Below are positions 1 through 7,311 of a stretch of DNA of 39,836 bases, piece by piece (positions within the stretch are counted from its first letter, which is position 1; each line of letters starts with the position of its first letter). The position numbers were made by a program, and so were the translations under genes. The DNA is from an uncultured Lachnospiraceae bacterium (GTDB taxonomy: Bacteria > Bacillota > Clostridia > Lachnospirales > Lachnospiraceae). The notes below the pieces were generated by a model. It did no database searches. It worked only from the letters and a program-made list of their open reading frames with translations, and was not told the DNA's origin. The DNA lies in contig CACWQE010000023.1 in assembly GCA_902762905.1 (NCBI GenBank), forward strand, positions 1 through 39,836, written 5' to 3'.

Positions 1-103
1 GCCTAGTACCGCTGCGAGTGATGAGTAGCGAGAGCGTGCCTGCTATGATATGTTATATCCAAAACAACCGATTTGAAAAATAATATTTCGCGCGTCCGTT
101 CAC

Positions 104-535
104 TTACGCTGTGCAAGGGTGTATATATTCGTTCACTTTTTGAGGGGTATCCAACCGCAGACGCACAATCGTCATCATAATCATGTAACGAATTACTTCT
201 GCCAGAATTTCATCTTCATACTGCGGCTTCATTGATTCTGGATATCGGTGTACTAGAAAATGTACATTATAATCATCCTCATACCTTGAGATAAAAGCAC
301 TGACATACAACCCATTCAGTACTGCCGTTACAATATCATCATCCGTAATCTGCATATGGATCTGATACATCTTGGATATAAACTTTATAGTGTTATCCTC
401 TTTAATCCGGAATCTTTTATCTGTAATCTCGGCAATAGAAAAATTATGCTTATGATTCGTTATCATCTGCAAAAATTCTGTTTCTTTTCCTTCTTTCATT
501 ATATAGTCATAAATATCTTTCGGTGTATATGTCAT
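104..535 (-). CDS. Hypothetical protein, 143 aa
   Basis: I do not recognise this protein. It is a soluble-looking 143-residue chain with no obvious signal peptide or membrane segment, acidic with mixed helix and strand character. It has a good start: ATG at 535 preceded by AAGGAG six bases upstream. It follows nadC on the same strand after a gap of about 137 bp, but a perfect -10 box in that gap suggests it has its own promoter rather than belonging to the nad operon. The coding frame is uninterrupted and codon use resembles its neighbours, so it is probably a real gene. No function can be assigned from sequence alone. Confidence 0.7.
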   Translation of the reverse strand: MTYTPKDIYDYIMKEGKETEFLQMITNHKHNFSIAEITDKRFRIKEDNTIKFISKMYQIHMQITDDDIVTAVLNGLYVSAFISRYEDDYNVHFLVHRYPESMKPQYEDEILAEVIRYMIMMTIVRLRLDTPQKVNEYIHPCTA

Positions 536-600
536 AATAATCTCCTTTTATCCAACAAATTGTTACTATATTGCCATCTGTATCATTACTCATACCGGAG

Positions 601-630
601 ATTATAACACATAACGAATAAAGTAGTGAA
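601..630 (-). promoter_or_regulatory. Probable sigma-A promoter of the 143-aa gene
   Basis: On the minus strand there is a perfect TATAAT (601-606) with a partial -35, TTCACT (625-630), separated by 18 bp. It lies about 65 bp upstream of the hypothetical gene's ATG and between it and the end of nadC. Confidence 0.5.
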
Positions 631-672
631 TATTTTCATCCCGTTTTACATCTATTTGCCCTGTCTGATATC

Positions 673-1524
673 CTACTCCACCGGATGCAGGTTCTTAAGG
701 GAAAGATCAAGAATCGGTGCAGAGTGTGTCAACGCACCGGATGAGATGTAATCCACTCCGATATCGATCAGATTGGCAACATTTTCTTTCGTTACATTGC
801 CGGAACATTCGGTCTTAGCACGTCCTCCGATGATGCGGATTGCCTCCTTCATCGTCTCTTTATCCATGTTGTCTAACATGATAATATCCGCACCGGCTTC
901 CACTGCTTCCGCTACCATATCCAGATTCTCACATTCCACTTCGATCTTCCGGACAAATGGTGCATATTCCTGTGCCATATGTACCGCCTTTGTGACGCTG
1001 CCTGCAGCTCCGATATGATTATCCTTTAAAAGGATACCGTCGGATAAGTTATAACGATGGTTATATCCACCGCCAACCTTTACGGCATATTTCTCAAATA
1101 TACGCATGTTCGGTGTGGTCTTTCTTGTATCTAACAGTTTTGTCTTGCTGCCCTCAAATAACACAGCAATCGAATGTGTATAGGTCGCAATTCCACTCAT
1201 ACGCTGTAAGTAATTCAGTGCAGTTCTCTCTCCTTCTAACAAAACACGGATATCCCCTGTAATCTTGCCCAAATGCTGCCCCTTTGTTACCTGATCTCCG
1301 TCCTTTGCCTGCATATCAAAAGTCACATTGCTGTCTAACAACTCAAATACTCTCTTAAATACATCTAATCCTGCAATCACACCATCCTGTTTACAGATCA
1401 GATCTACCTCACCAAGCTTGAATTCTGGCATAACCGAATTCGTCGTAATATCCTCACTTGTAATATCTTCACGCAATGCCTGTAAAATCAGATTATCTAC
1501 ATTTAAATTCATTAATTCTCTCAT
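673..1524 (-). CDS. nadC: Nicotinate-nucleotide pyrophosphorylase (quinolinate phosphoribosyltransferase)
   Basis: Converts quinolinate and PRPP to nicotinate mononucleotide, CO2 and pyrophosphate, the third step of de novo NAD synthesis, in the cytosol. The 283-residue length is normal for NadC. Family motifs are visible: the N-terminal EGERTALNYLQRMSGIAT helix, the LDTRKTTP phosphate-binding segment, KVGGGYNHRYNLSDG, LKDNHI and the late IMLDNM strand. TPNMR replaces the usual TPGLR, a minor change. The ATG overlaps the nadB stop (ATGA), so the two are translationally coupled. No nadA (quinolinate synthase) is adjacent, so the middle step of the pathway must be encoded elsewhere. Identity is very secure. 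Confidence 0.96.
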   Translation of the reverse strand: MRELMNLNVDNLILQALREDITSEDITTNSVMPEFKLGEVDLICKQDGVIAGLDVFKRVFELLDSNVTFDMQAKDGDQVTKGQHLGKITGDIRVLLEGERTALNYLQRMSGIATYTHSIAVLFEGSKTKLLDTRKTTPNMRIFEKYAVKVGGGYNHRYNLSDGILLKDNHIGAAGSVTKAVHMAQEYAPFVRKIEVECENLDMVAEAVEAGADIIMLDNMDKETMKEAIRIIGGRAKTECSGNVTKENVANLIDIGVDYISSGALTHSAPILDLSLKNLHPVE

Positions 1525-2849
1525 TGTTTGTCTCCTTTTTCCATTCGTGCCTTACGTTCTAATTCAATCTCTTCTCTTACTTCCTCATGATATCGATCAG
1601 CTACAGATTCATATGTATAATCTGCTACATAGCCCTCCCCATCCGGGCTTACAAAATAATTCTCACACCAGTCTCTTGGAATACTCTCGTAATTCTTCAC
1701 AATATCATCTGCTGCACGTCTCGCCCATACCAGACTCTCTAACAATGAGTTACTTGCCAGACGATTCGCTCCATGCACACCATTGCAAGCCGTCTCTCCT
1801 GCTGCATACAAACGCTTCATAGAAGTTCTGCCTTCTGAATCCACCTTCACACCACCCATGAAATAGTGTTGTGCCGGTACTACCGGAATCGGCTCCTTCG
1901 TAATATCGTATCCTTCTTCTAAACAAGTCTTATATATGTTAGGGAATCTCTTCTTGATATCTTCTGCTGACATCTTCTCCAAAGAAAGACGGACATAATC
2001 GGATCCCTCTTCCTTCATCTTCTCTTTGATCTTTGCTGTAAGCAGATCTCTTGGAAGCAACTCGTCTACAAAACGTTCTCCATTCTTATCTAACAATATA
2101 GCACCTTCACCACGAACCGATTCCGAGATCAGAAAACGTCTGCCCGGTTTCGTCGAATAGAAGGTAGTTGGATGTATCTGTACATAATCCACATTCAGTA
2201 ATTCAATATTATGATGCAGGGAAATTGCTAACGCATCTCCGGTCAACTGACGGAAATTCGTGGAGTGTTGATATAATCCTCCAATTCCACCACAAGCCCA
2301 GATTGTATAATCACAAAGCACTTTATGTACCTGATGATCTGCATCCTCTACCATAACACCATAGCATATATTATCCTTCTCTATGATATCCACCATAGTC
2401 GTGTAAGTATAGATCTCAATATTCGGTCTGTCCTTTGCACATGCGAGCAGTTTGGATGTAATCTCTTTTCCGGTCAGATCTTCATGATACAAAATACGCG
2501 GTGCTGTATGGGCACCTTCTCTTGTAAACTTGAATTCTCCATGATCCCGCTCAAAATCGACGCCAAAGTCAACCAGTTCGCGAATAATATTCTGGGATGA
2601 ACGGATCATGATCTCTACCGATTCCCGATTATTCTCATAATGTCCGGCACGCATTGTGTCTTCAAAATAGGACTGATAATCGTCCTCATTCTTCAGCACA
2701 CAGATACCTCCCTGTGCCAAAAAGGAGTCACTCTCCTCCATATCTGCCTTGGTAATGATCGCAATATTCTTGTCCTTTGGCATATGCAATGCGGTAAATA
2801 ATCCCGCAGCTCCATTTCCAACTATAACTATATCATATTCTTTCTTCAT
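1521..2849 (-). CDS. nadB: L-aspartate oxidase, short form
   Basis: Flavoenzyme that oxidises L-aspartate to iminoaspartate, the first step of de novo NAD synthesis. The N-terminal dinucleotide-binding fold is clear (IVGNGAAGLFTALH, residues about 9-22). The substrate/FAD region follows (FLAQGGICV, HPTTFY, RGEGAILLDKNGERF), and a C-terminal FAD-contacting segment reads GETACNGVHGANRLASNSLL. At 442 residues it is shorter than the roughly 530 of the E. coli enzyme: most of the C-terminal helical domain is missing. The frame ends cleanly and overlaps nadC by 4 bp, so this looks like a natural short form rather than a truncation. It could be mistaken for the succinate dehydrogenase flavoprotein, but adjacency to nadC settles the call. 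Confidence 0.95.
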   Translation of the reverse strand: MKKEYDIVIVGNGAAGLFTALHMPKDKNIAIITKADMEESDSFLAQGGICVLKNEDDYQSYFEDTMRAGHYENNRESVEIMIRSSQNIIRELVDFGVDFERDHGEFKFTREGAHTAPRILYHEDLTGKEITSKLLACAKDRPNIEIYTYTTMVDIIEKDNICYGVMVEDADHQVHKVLCDYTIWACGGIGGLYQHSTNFRQLTGDALAISLHHNIELLNVDYVQIHPTTFYSTKPGRRFLISESVRGEGAILLDKNGERFVDELLPRDLLTAKIKEKMKEEGSDYVRLSLEKMSAEDIKKRFPNIYKTCLEEGYDITKEPIPVVPAQHYFMGGVKVDSEGRTSMKRLYAAGETACNGVHGANRLASNSLLESLVWARRAADDIVKNYESIPRDWCENYFVSPDGEGYVADYTYESVADRYHEEVREEIELERKARMEKGDKQ

Positions 2850-2900
2850 TCTTCATCCTCTTCATACCTGATAAAAGACAGAATCCTGTCTTCCACGGTA

Positions 2901-3152
2901 TTACTTTTCCTCATCCGGTATATCGTTATCTTCTCCGGTATCGTTGAAATTATCAAACAGCACCTGCTTCATATCAAAATCATACGCATCAACATTGCCA
3001 TATACTTTGCGGACTTCCTCGTCAATCTCTTCCTTGATTGGCTTAAGTTCTTCCACTGTCAGATTCATCATCATGGCAACTTCCTCAATATCAATCTTAC
3101 CCTTGAGCATCCTCTTGGCTGCATCATATCTTGCTTTCTCTGAATTATTCAT
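2901..3152 (-). CDS. Small acidic protein, 83 aa, unknown
   Basis: An 83-residue ORF between argH (16 bp gap) and nadB (51 bp gap), so probably cotranscribed with both. The middle part (AKRMLKGKIDIEEVAMMMNL and the following TVEELKPI) resembles the short helical segment often seen at the C-terminus of Rpn/PD-(D/E)XK transposase-like proteins, in which a 'selection by helix-turn-helix' sequence follows the nuclease. No nuclease domain is present here. The C-terminus is rich in Asp, Glu and Asn and probably disordered. The ribosome binding site is weak (AGAGGCG). The function is unknown; it could be a stand-alone small helical protein or a decayed remnant. Confidence 0.6.
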   Translation of the reverse strand: MNNSEKARYDAAKRMLKGKIDIEEVAMMMNLTVEELKPIKEEIDEEVRKVYGNVDAYDFDMKQVLFDNFNDTGEDNDIPDEEK

Positions 3153-3168
3153 ACTGTATCGCCTCTTT

Positions 3169-4548
3169 CTATAATGTCTTCAGATATTCCTCATTGATTG
3201 CGATCACCTGTTCCATGGAGCTGTGACTCGGTGCACCGATCGTCTCTCTCTTCTCCACACAAGTCTCTAAGCTGATCGCCTCATAGATATCTTCTTCAAA
3301 CACAGGAGAGATCTTCTGATACTCTTCTAATGTCATATCGTCTAATGAAATGTTCTTCTCAATACAATATAATACCAACTGTCCTACAATACCATGCGCA
3401 TCCCGGAACGGAACTCCCTTACCAACCAGATAATCGGCTGCATCGGTTGCATTCGTGAAACCATTCTTTGCACTCTGTTCCATAGCCTTCTTATTCACCG
3501 TCATCGTCTTGATCATGCCGGTAAATAATGCCAGACATCCTTTTACGGTGTCAATTGCATCAAAAGTAAACTCCTTATCCTCCTGCATATCCTTATTATA
3601 TGCAAGTGGAATTCCCTTCATTGTCGTAAGCATCTGCATCAGGGCACCATATACTCTTCCCGTCTTACCACGAACCAGCTCGGCAATATCCGGGTTCTTC
3701 TTCTGTGGCATGATAGAACTACCAGTACTATATGCATCATCTAATTCTACAAAACGGTATTCATTCGAATTCCAGATAATGATCTCCTCCGAAAAACGGC
3801 TTAAATGCATCATGATCGTTGACATTGCGCTCAACAATTCAATCACATAATCTCTGTCAGATACCGAATCCATACTATTGAGCGTCGGTCCTGCAAACCC
3901 AAGAAGCTGTGCAGTCATCTCACGGTCAAGTGGATAAGTAGTACCTGCCAATGCACCGGAACCTAACGGACAATAATTCATACGATCATAGATATCGCAT
4001 AACCGGCTGTAATCTCTCTTAAACATCTCCATATAAGCGCCAAAATGATGTGCTAACGTGATTGGCTGTGCCTTCTGCAAATGGGTAAATCCCGGCATAA
4101 ACGTATCAATATGTTCCTTCATTAACTGATGAAGCACCTGTAAAAGTTCCTTCACCAATCCCTTGAGATTCTCAATCTCTTTGCGTGTATACAGCTTCAT
4201 ATCCAACGCAACCTGATCATTTCTGGAACGTCCGGTATGTAGTTTCTTACCTGCATCTCCAATCCGGTCGATCAGGTTTGCTTCTACAAAACTATGAATA
4301 TCTTCATACTCCGATGTAATCTCTAACTTACCACTCTCTACATCTGCCAGGATACCCTGCAATCCTTCTAAGATCTGATCCCGTTCATCCTCTGTCAGAA
4401 TTCCAACTGCAGCTAACATCTTAACATGTGCCATGCTGCCCTCCATATCTTCTTTGTAAAACTTCTGGTCAAATGATATGGATGCATTAAAATTATATAC
4501 TAACTGGTCTGTCTCTTTTGTGAAACGACCACCCCATAATTGTGCCAT
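3169..4548 (-). CDS. argH: Argininosuccinate lyase
   Basis: Cleaves argininosuccinate to arginine and fumarate, the last step of arginine synthesis; a homotetramer of the fumarase/aspartase superfamily in the cytosol. The sequence starts MAQLWGGRF, typical of ArgH, and carries the substrate-binding [11 protein letters not shown] segment near residue 105, the [10 protein letters not shown] segment near 155 and the superfamily signature [12 protein letters not shown] near residue 280. The length of 459 matches the family. A strong ribosome binding site (AAGGAGATCACG) precedes ATG at 4548. It heads a minus-strand run with the 83-aa ORF and nadB-nadC. argG, its usual partner, is not in the window. 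Confidence 0.97.
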   Translation of the reverse strand: MAQLWGGRFTKETDQLVYNFNASISFDQKFYKEDMEGSMAHVKMLAAVGILTEDERDQILEGLQGILADVESGKLEITSEYEDIHSFVEANLIDRIGDAGKKLHTGRSRNDQVALDMKLYTRKEIENLKGLVKELLQVLHQLMKEHIDTFMPGFTHLQKAQPITLAHHFGAYMEMFKRDYSRLCDIYDRMNYCPLGSGALAGTTYPLDREMTAQLLGFAGPTLNSMDSVSDRDYVIELLSAMSTIMMHLSRFSEEIIIWNSNEYRFVELDDAYSTGSSIMPQKKNPDIAELVRGKTGRVYGALMQMLTTMKGIPLAYNKDMQEDKEFTFDAIDTVKGCLALFTGMIKTMTVNKKAMEQSAKNGFTNATDAADYLVGKGVPFRDAHGIVGQLVLYCIEKNISLDDMTLEEYQKISPVFEEDIYEAISLETCVEKRETIGAPSHSSMEQVIAINEEYLKTL

Positions 4549-4652
4549 CGTGATCTCCTTCCTATTTCAAAACATACTTCGTTTATTTTACATCATTTTT
4601 ACCGTCTATACAAGGAGAAAGGGACAATCTTTCAATTTGTACAAAATTTTTC

Positions 4653-4666
4653 ACACAATTTTGTGT
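4653..4666. promoter_or_regulatory. Inverted repeat between argH and the 64-aa gene (possible operator)
   Basis: ACACAA-TT-TTGTGT is a perfect 6-bp inverted repeat in the divergent intergenic region of argH and the small plus-strand gene. It sits inside AT-rich sequence and could be an operator or chance; no known arginine-repressor box is matched convincingly. Confidence 0.25.
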
Positions 4667-4676
4667 AGGTTTTTTA

Positions 4677-4705
4677 TTCTATCTTGCCACAATATCGGCT
4701 ATAAT
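4677..4705 (+). promoter_or_regulatory. Possible promoter of the 64-aa gene
   Basis: A perfect TATAAT at 4700-4705 lies about 45 bp before the ATG of the small gene. The -35 at 17 bp spacing (TTCTAT, 4677-4682) is poor. Confidence 0.4.
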
Positions 4706-4751
4706 AGAGAGAAGAAATGACGCAATAACTTATACAAAGAAGGTGAAATGC

Positions 4752-4946
4752 ATGTCCAGACAGGAGATCGACAACAATCAGGGAACGGATTTAATCATTT
4801 CAGAAGACAAATATATATCGATTGGAGCCAATGGTGCCGACATCGTCATCAAGAACGGTGACCAGATGATCTGGTTTGATGGCGAAGATGGCTGGCAACA
4901 TTTCATTGATTCCATCGACAGAAAAAAGGCAAGTTTGTCCACTTGA
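4752..4946 (+). CDS. Small hypothetical protein, 64 aa
   Basis: I do not recognise this protein. I start it at ATG 4752 (MSRQEIDNN) because AAGAAGG lies eight bases before that codon; a GTG nine bases earlier would overlap the ribosome site. The chain is acidic, with a predicted beta-rich centre (ISIGANGADIVIKNGDQMIWF) and no cysteine or membrane segment. It is flanked by divergent argH and convergent argD. A promoter-like TATAAT precedes it and a strong hairpin terminator begins within its last codons, so the stop TGA (4944-4946) lies at the loop of the terminator. A compact unit of promoter, ribosome site, ORF and terminator argues that it is a real gene. Confidence 0.6.
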   Translation: MSRQEIDNNQGTDLIISEDKYISIGANGADIVIKNGDQMIWFDGEDGWQHFIDSIDRKKASLST

Positions 4947-4960
4947 CAAACCTGCCTTTT
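4922..4960. terminator. Bidirectional terminator overlapping the 3' end of the 64-aa gene
   Basis: AGGCAAGTTTGTC (4927-4939) pairs with GACAAACCTGCCT (4945-4957) over 13 bp with one G-T wobble. It has six A's on the left and four T's on the right, so it can stop both the small plus-strand gene and the convergent argD transcript. Confidence 0.8.
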
Positions 4961-5049
4961 CCTATATACACATATATTCCAGTAACATTGTTCTTGCCTG
5001 CAATGTTACCTTTTTCTATCTATGAATTGCATATTCTATCTCTTCCTGA

Positions 5050-6273
5050 TCAGTTCTCTTCAGCAGCAATCTCTTCGATCGATTCTCTAAGTACCGCAAC
5101 TGCTTTATCACAATCCTCTTTTGTCACAATAAGCGGTGGAACCATACGAATGATGCGGTTTGAAGTTGCCGTTACTAATAACTGTTTCTCCATTGCACGC
5201 ACCTTCACTTTGACAGCATCCACATCTTCTAATTCCAGACCAACCAGCAGACCAAGTCCACGTACTTCTTTCACATGAGGAAGCGTCTGTAACTGTGACA
5301 TGAAATAGTCACCCATTTCTTTGGCATTCTTAGCCAGATCCTTCTCAAGCAATTCACTGATTGCTGCATAACCAGCTGCACAGCATACCGGATTACCAGA
5401 GAATGTACAACCGTGTGATCCCGGATTCAAAGTATCTGCACATTTCTGTGTCATTGCAACCGCTCCAAGTGGCAAACCACCGCCTAACGCCTTTGCCATT
5501 GTGATTGCATCCGGACGTACTCCATAATGCATAAATGCCATCGTCTCACCGCAACGACACCAGCCTGTCTGTACCTCATCAAATAACAATAACATGCCTC
5601 TCTCATCGCACAACTTACGAAGTCCCTCTAAGAACTCCTTCGTTGCCGGATAGACACCGCCTTCACCCTGAACCGGTTCTACCATAATTGCAACCGTATT
5701 CTCGTTGCATGCTTCCCGGAAGCTGTCTAAATTATTATACTCTGCATAGCTGAATCCCGGAAGATCTGGAAGAAATCCCTTCTGGATTGCACTGTCCGGC
5801 TGTCCGGTAGCCGTTAAAGCTGCAAAAGTACGACCATGAAAACTCTTCTTTGCTGTTACGATATGATAATGTTCCGGACCGAAATTCTCCACACCATATT
5901 TTCTTGCCATCTTAATCATGGCTTCATTCGATTCACTACCGGAATTCTGGAAAAAGATACGGTCAAATCCAGTCTGTTCACATACAAGCTTCGCCAACAT
6001 TGCCTGTGGTGTATTATGCGGATACAGACTGACATGCATAACCTGTGCCACCTGCTCCTGTACGGCCTTTACAATCCGCTCATTACAATTACCAGCCGAA
6101 TTAACTGCAATTCCTGCATAGAAATCCAAGTATTCCTTACCCTCTGCATCCTTCAAGTACATACCATTTCCCTCTTCTACCACGATTGGAAAATGATATC
6201 CGATATCCAACAGATACTGATCTGACATCTCCATAATATCCTGTTTGCTAAGTCCGTAATCTTTTGCTTTCAT
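5050..6273 (-). CDS. argD: Acetylornithine aminotransferase (class III PLP aminotransferase)
   Basis: PLP enzyme that transfers an amino group between glutamate and N-acetylglutamate semialdehyde in ornithine/arginine synthesis; family members often also act on N-succinyl-diaminopimelate. Landmarks are the NSGSESNEAMIKMARK PLP-phosphate loop, KKSFHGRTFAALTATGQ, the LLLFDEVQTGWCRCG segment with the ring-contacting Asp, the Schiff-base Lys in MAKALGGGLPLGA, and GSHGCTFSGNPVCCAAG. I chose ATG 6273 (MKAKDYGL, 407 aa) because AGAGGG precedes it; the frame can be extended to a GTG at 6294. It follows mscS after 75 bp and converges on the small gene. 4-aminobutyrate aminotransferase is the main alternative; the length and the arginine context favour ArgD. 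Confidence 0.9.
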   Translation of the reverse strand: MKAKDYGLSKQDIMEMSDQYLLDIGYHFPIVVEEGNGMYLKDAEGKEYLDFYAGIAVNSAGNCNERIVKAVQEQVAQVMHVSLYPHNTPQAMLAKLVCEQTGFDRIFFQNSGSESNEAMIKMARKYGVENFGPEHYHIVTAKKSFHGRTFAALTATGQPDSAIQKGFLPDLPGFSYAEYNNLDSFREACNENTVAIMVEPVQGEGGVYPATKEFLEGLRKLCDERGMLLLFDEVQTGWCRCGETMAFMHYGVRPDAITMAKALGGGLPLGAVAMTQKCADTLNPGSHGCTFSGNPVCCAAGYAAISELLEKDLAKNAKEMGDYFMSQLQTLPHVKEVRGLGLLVGLELEDVDAVKVKVRAMEKQLLVTATSNRIIRMVPPLIVTKEDCDKAVAVLRESIEEIAAEEN

Positions 6274-6348
6274 ATTCGTCCCTCTTTCTATCACTATCTT
6301 ACAACAGACTACATGCGTCTCAAAGCCTGTCTCTTACCATAATCCTTT

Positions 6349-7251
6349 TCATTGTACACCAGATTCCTTATTTGTCAACAAATCTACTTCCAATCGGTTA
6401 TAAGGAATCTCAATTCCATTCGCATCAAATGCCTCTTTTACCTTTTCCCGGAGATCCCATGTCGTCTTCCAATAGTCTTCCGTTTTCACCCATGCCCGAA
6501 TTCCTAACGTCATACCACTGTCATCAAAAGAATCTAAGAATACATCCTTCGGTTCACTCTCTAATATTCTGGCATCCTTTTTCAAAATACCATATACAAT
6601 TTCTTTCACTTGTCTCATGTCAGAACTATAAGCAATCGCTATTTTGATCTCTACCTTGCGCTTTGTCTCGTTCGTCAGATTCAACAGGCTGTTATTGGTC
6701 AGGATTCCATTGGGGATCACAACCATCTTATTATCATGCGTCAATAATCTGGTATAGAAGATATCAATGGATGTAACGGTTCCCTCGGTACCCTTTTCAT
6801 TTTCAATAATATAGTCTCCCACCGTAAATGGTTTCAAAAGGAGGATCAGCATACCACCTGCCAGATTCGAAAGTGCGCCTTGCAATGCAAGACCAATTGC
6901 CATAGATGCCGTACCTAATATTGTTACAAAACTGGTTACTTCAAAACCAACGATCGTTGCCGCCGTAATAAATACCAGAATATACCCCACTACCCGTATA
7001 ATAGATAGCAGGAATCCGGCAACAGAATCATCCATCTTCGAACGATCAAACGAACGCCGAAATAACTTGATCAGTAATCCGACTAATTTCATTCCGATCA
7101 CAATAAATAAAACTGCAACCAGCACACTCCCGGACTTGCCAATCAACCAGCTTACCATATCATCTAATGTATTCTTCAATACGCCCGCCGATTCCTCTAC
7201 ATTCTTTGCCGCTTCTTCCACAACCTGATTCGTGTTCTCTGTCAGCCACAT
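6349..7251 (-). CDS. mscS: Small-conductance mechanosensitive channel, MscS family
   Basis: Inner-membrane channel that opens on membrane tension and releases osmolytes during hypo-osmotic shock. The 300 residues contain three membrane segments (about 38-60, 85-105 and the pore helix). The pore-lining TM3 is recognisable as GLALQGALSNLAGGMLILLLKPF, followed by the TVGDYI turn and the beta domain starting around residue 160 (EGTVTSIDIFYTRL, VVIPNG). The C-terminal alpha/beta domain ends normally. Start ATG 7251 has AAGGAGG seven bases upstream. The glgB terminator lies immediately upstream, with little room for a promoter, so expression may rely on read-through. Confidence 0.92.
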   Translation of the reverse strand: MWLTENTNQVVEEAAKNVEESAGVLKNTLDDMVSWLIGKSGSVLVAVLFIVIGMKLVGLLIKLFRRSFDRSKMDDSVAGFLLSIIRVVGYILVFITAATIVGFEVTSFVTILGTASMAIGLALQGALSNLAGGMLILLLKPFTVGDYIIENEKGTEGTVTSIDIFYTRLLTHDNKMVVIPNGILTNNSLLNLTNETKRKVEIKIAIAYSSDMRQVKEIVYGILKKDARILESEPKDVFLDSFDDSGMTLGIRAWVKTEDYWKTTWDLREKVKEAFDANGIEIPYNRLEVDLLTNKESGVQ

Positions 7252-7275
7252 AGCATATCCTCCTTATTCTTTTCA

Positions 7276-7300
7276 GCAGAAAAGCTGCCATTGGCAGCTT
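7276..7300 (-). terminator. Rho-independent terminator after glgB
   Basis: AAGCTGCC (7282-7289) and GGCAGCTT (7293-7300) form an 8-bp stem with a 3-nt loop. On the minus strand it is followed by TTTTCTG, in the short gap between the glgB stop and mscS. Confidence 0.7.
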
Positions 7301-7311
7301 CCCTGATCATT

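Noticed and set aside
1..103. Possible RNA gene or repeat at the left edge
   Set aside because: GCGAG appears twice here, but no tRNA or rRNA features, no ORF and no hairpin of note can be supported.
1328..1822. 164-aa plus-strand ORF antisense to nadB-nadC
   Set aside because: It is opposite two clear genes with intact motifs and has no plausible start context.
4621..4680. Arginine-repressor box upstream of argH
   Set aside because: Only a generic AT-rich inverted repeat is present; no match to the known ARG box is convincing.
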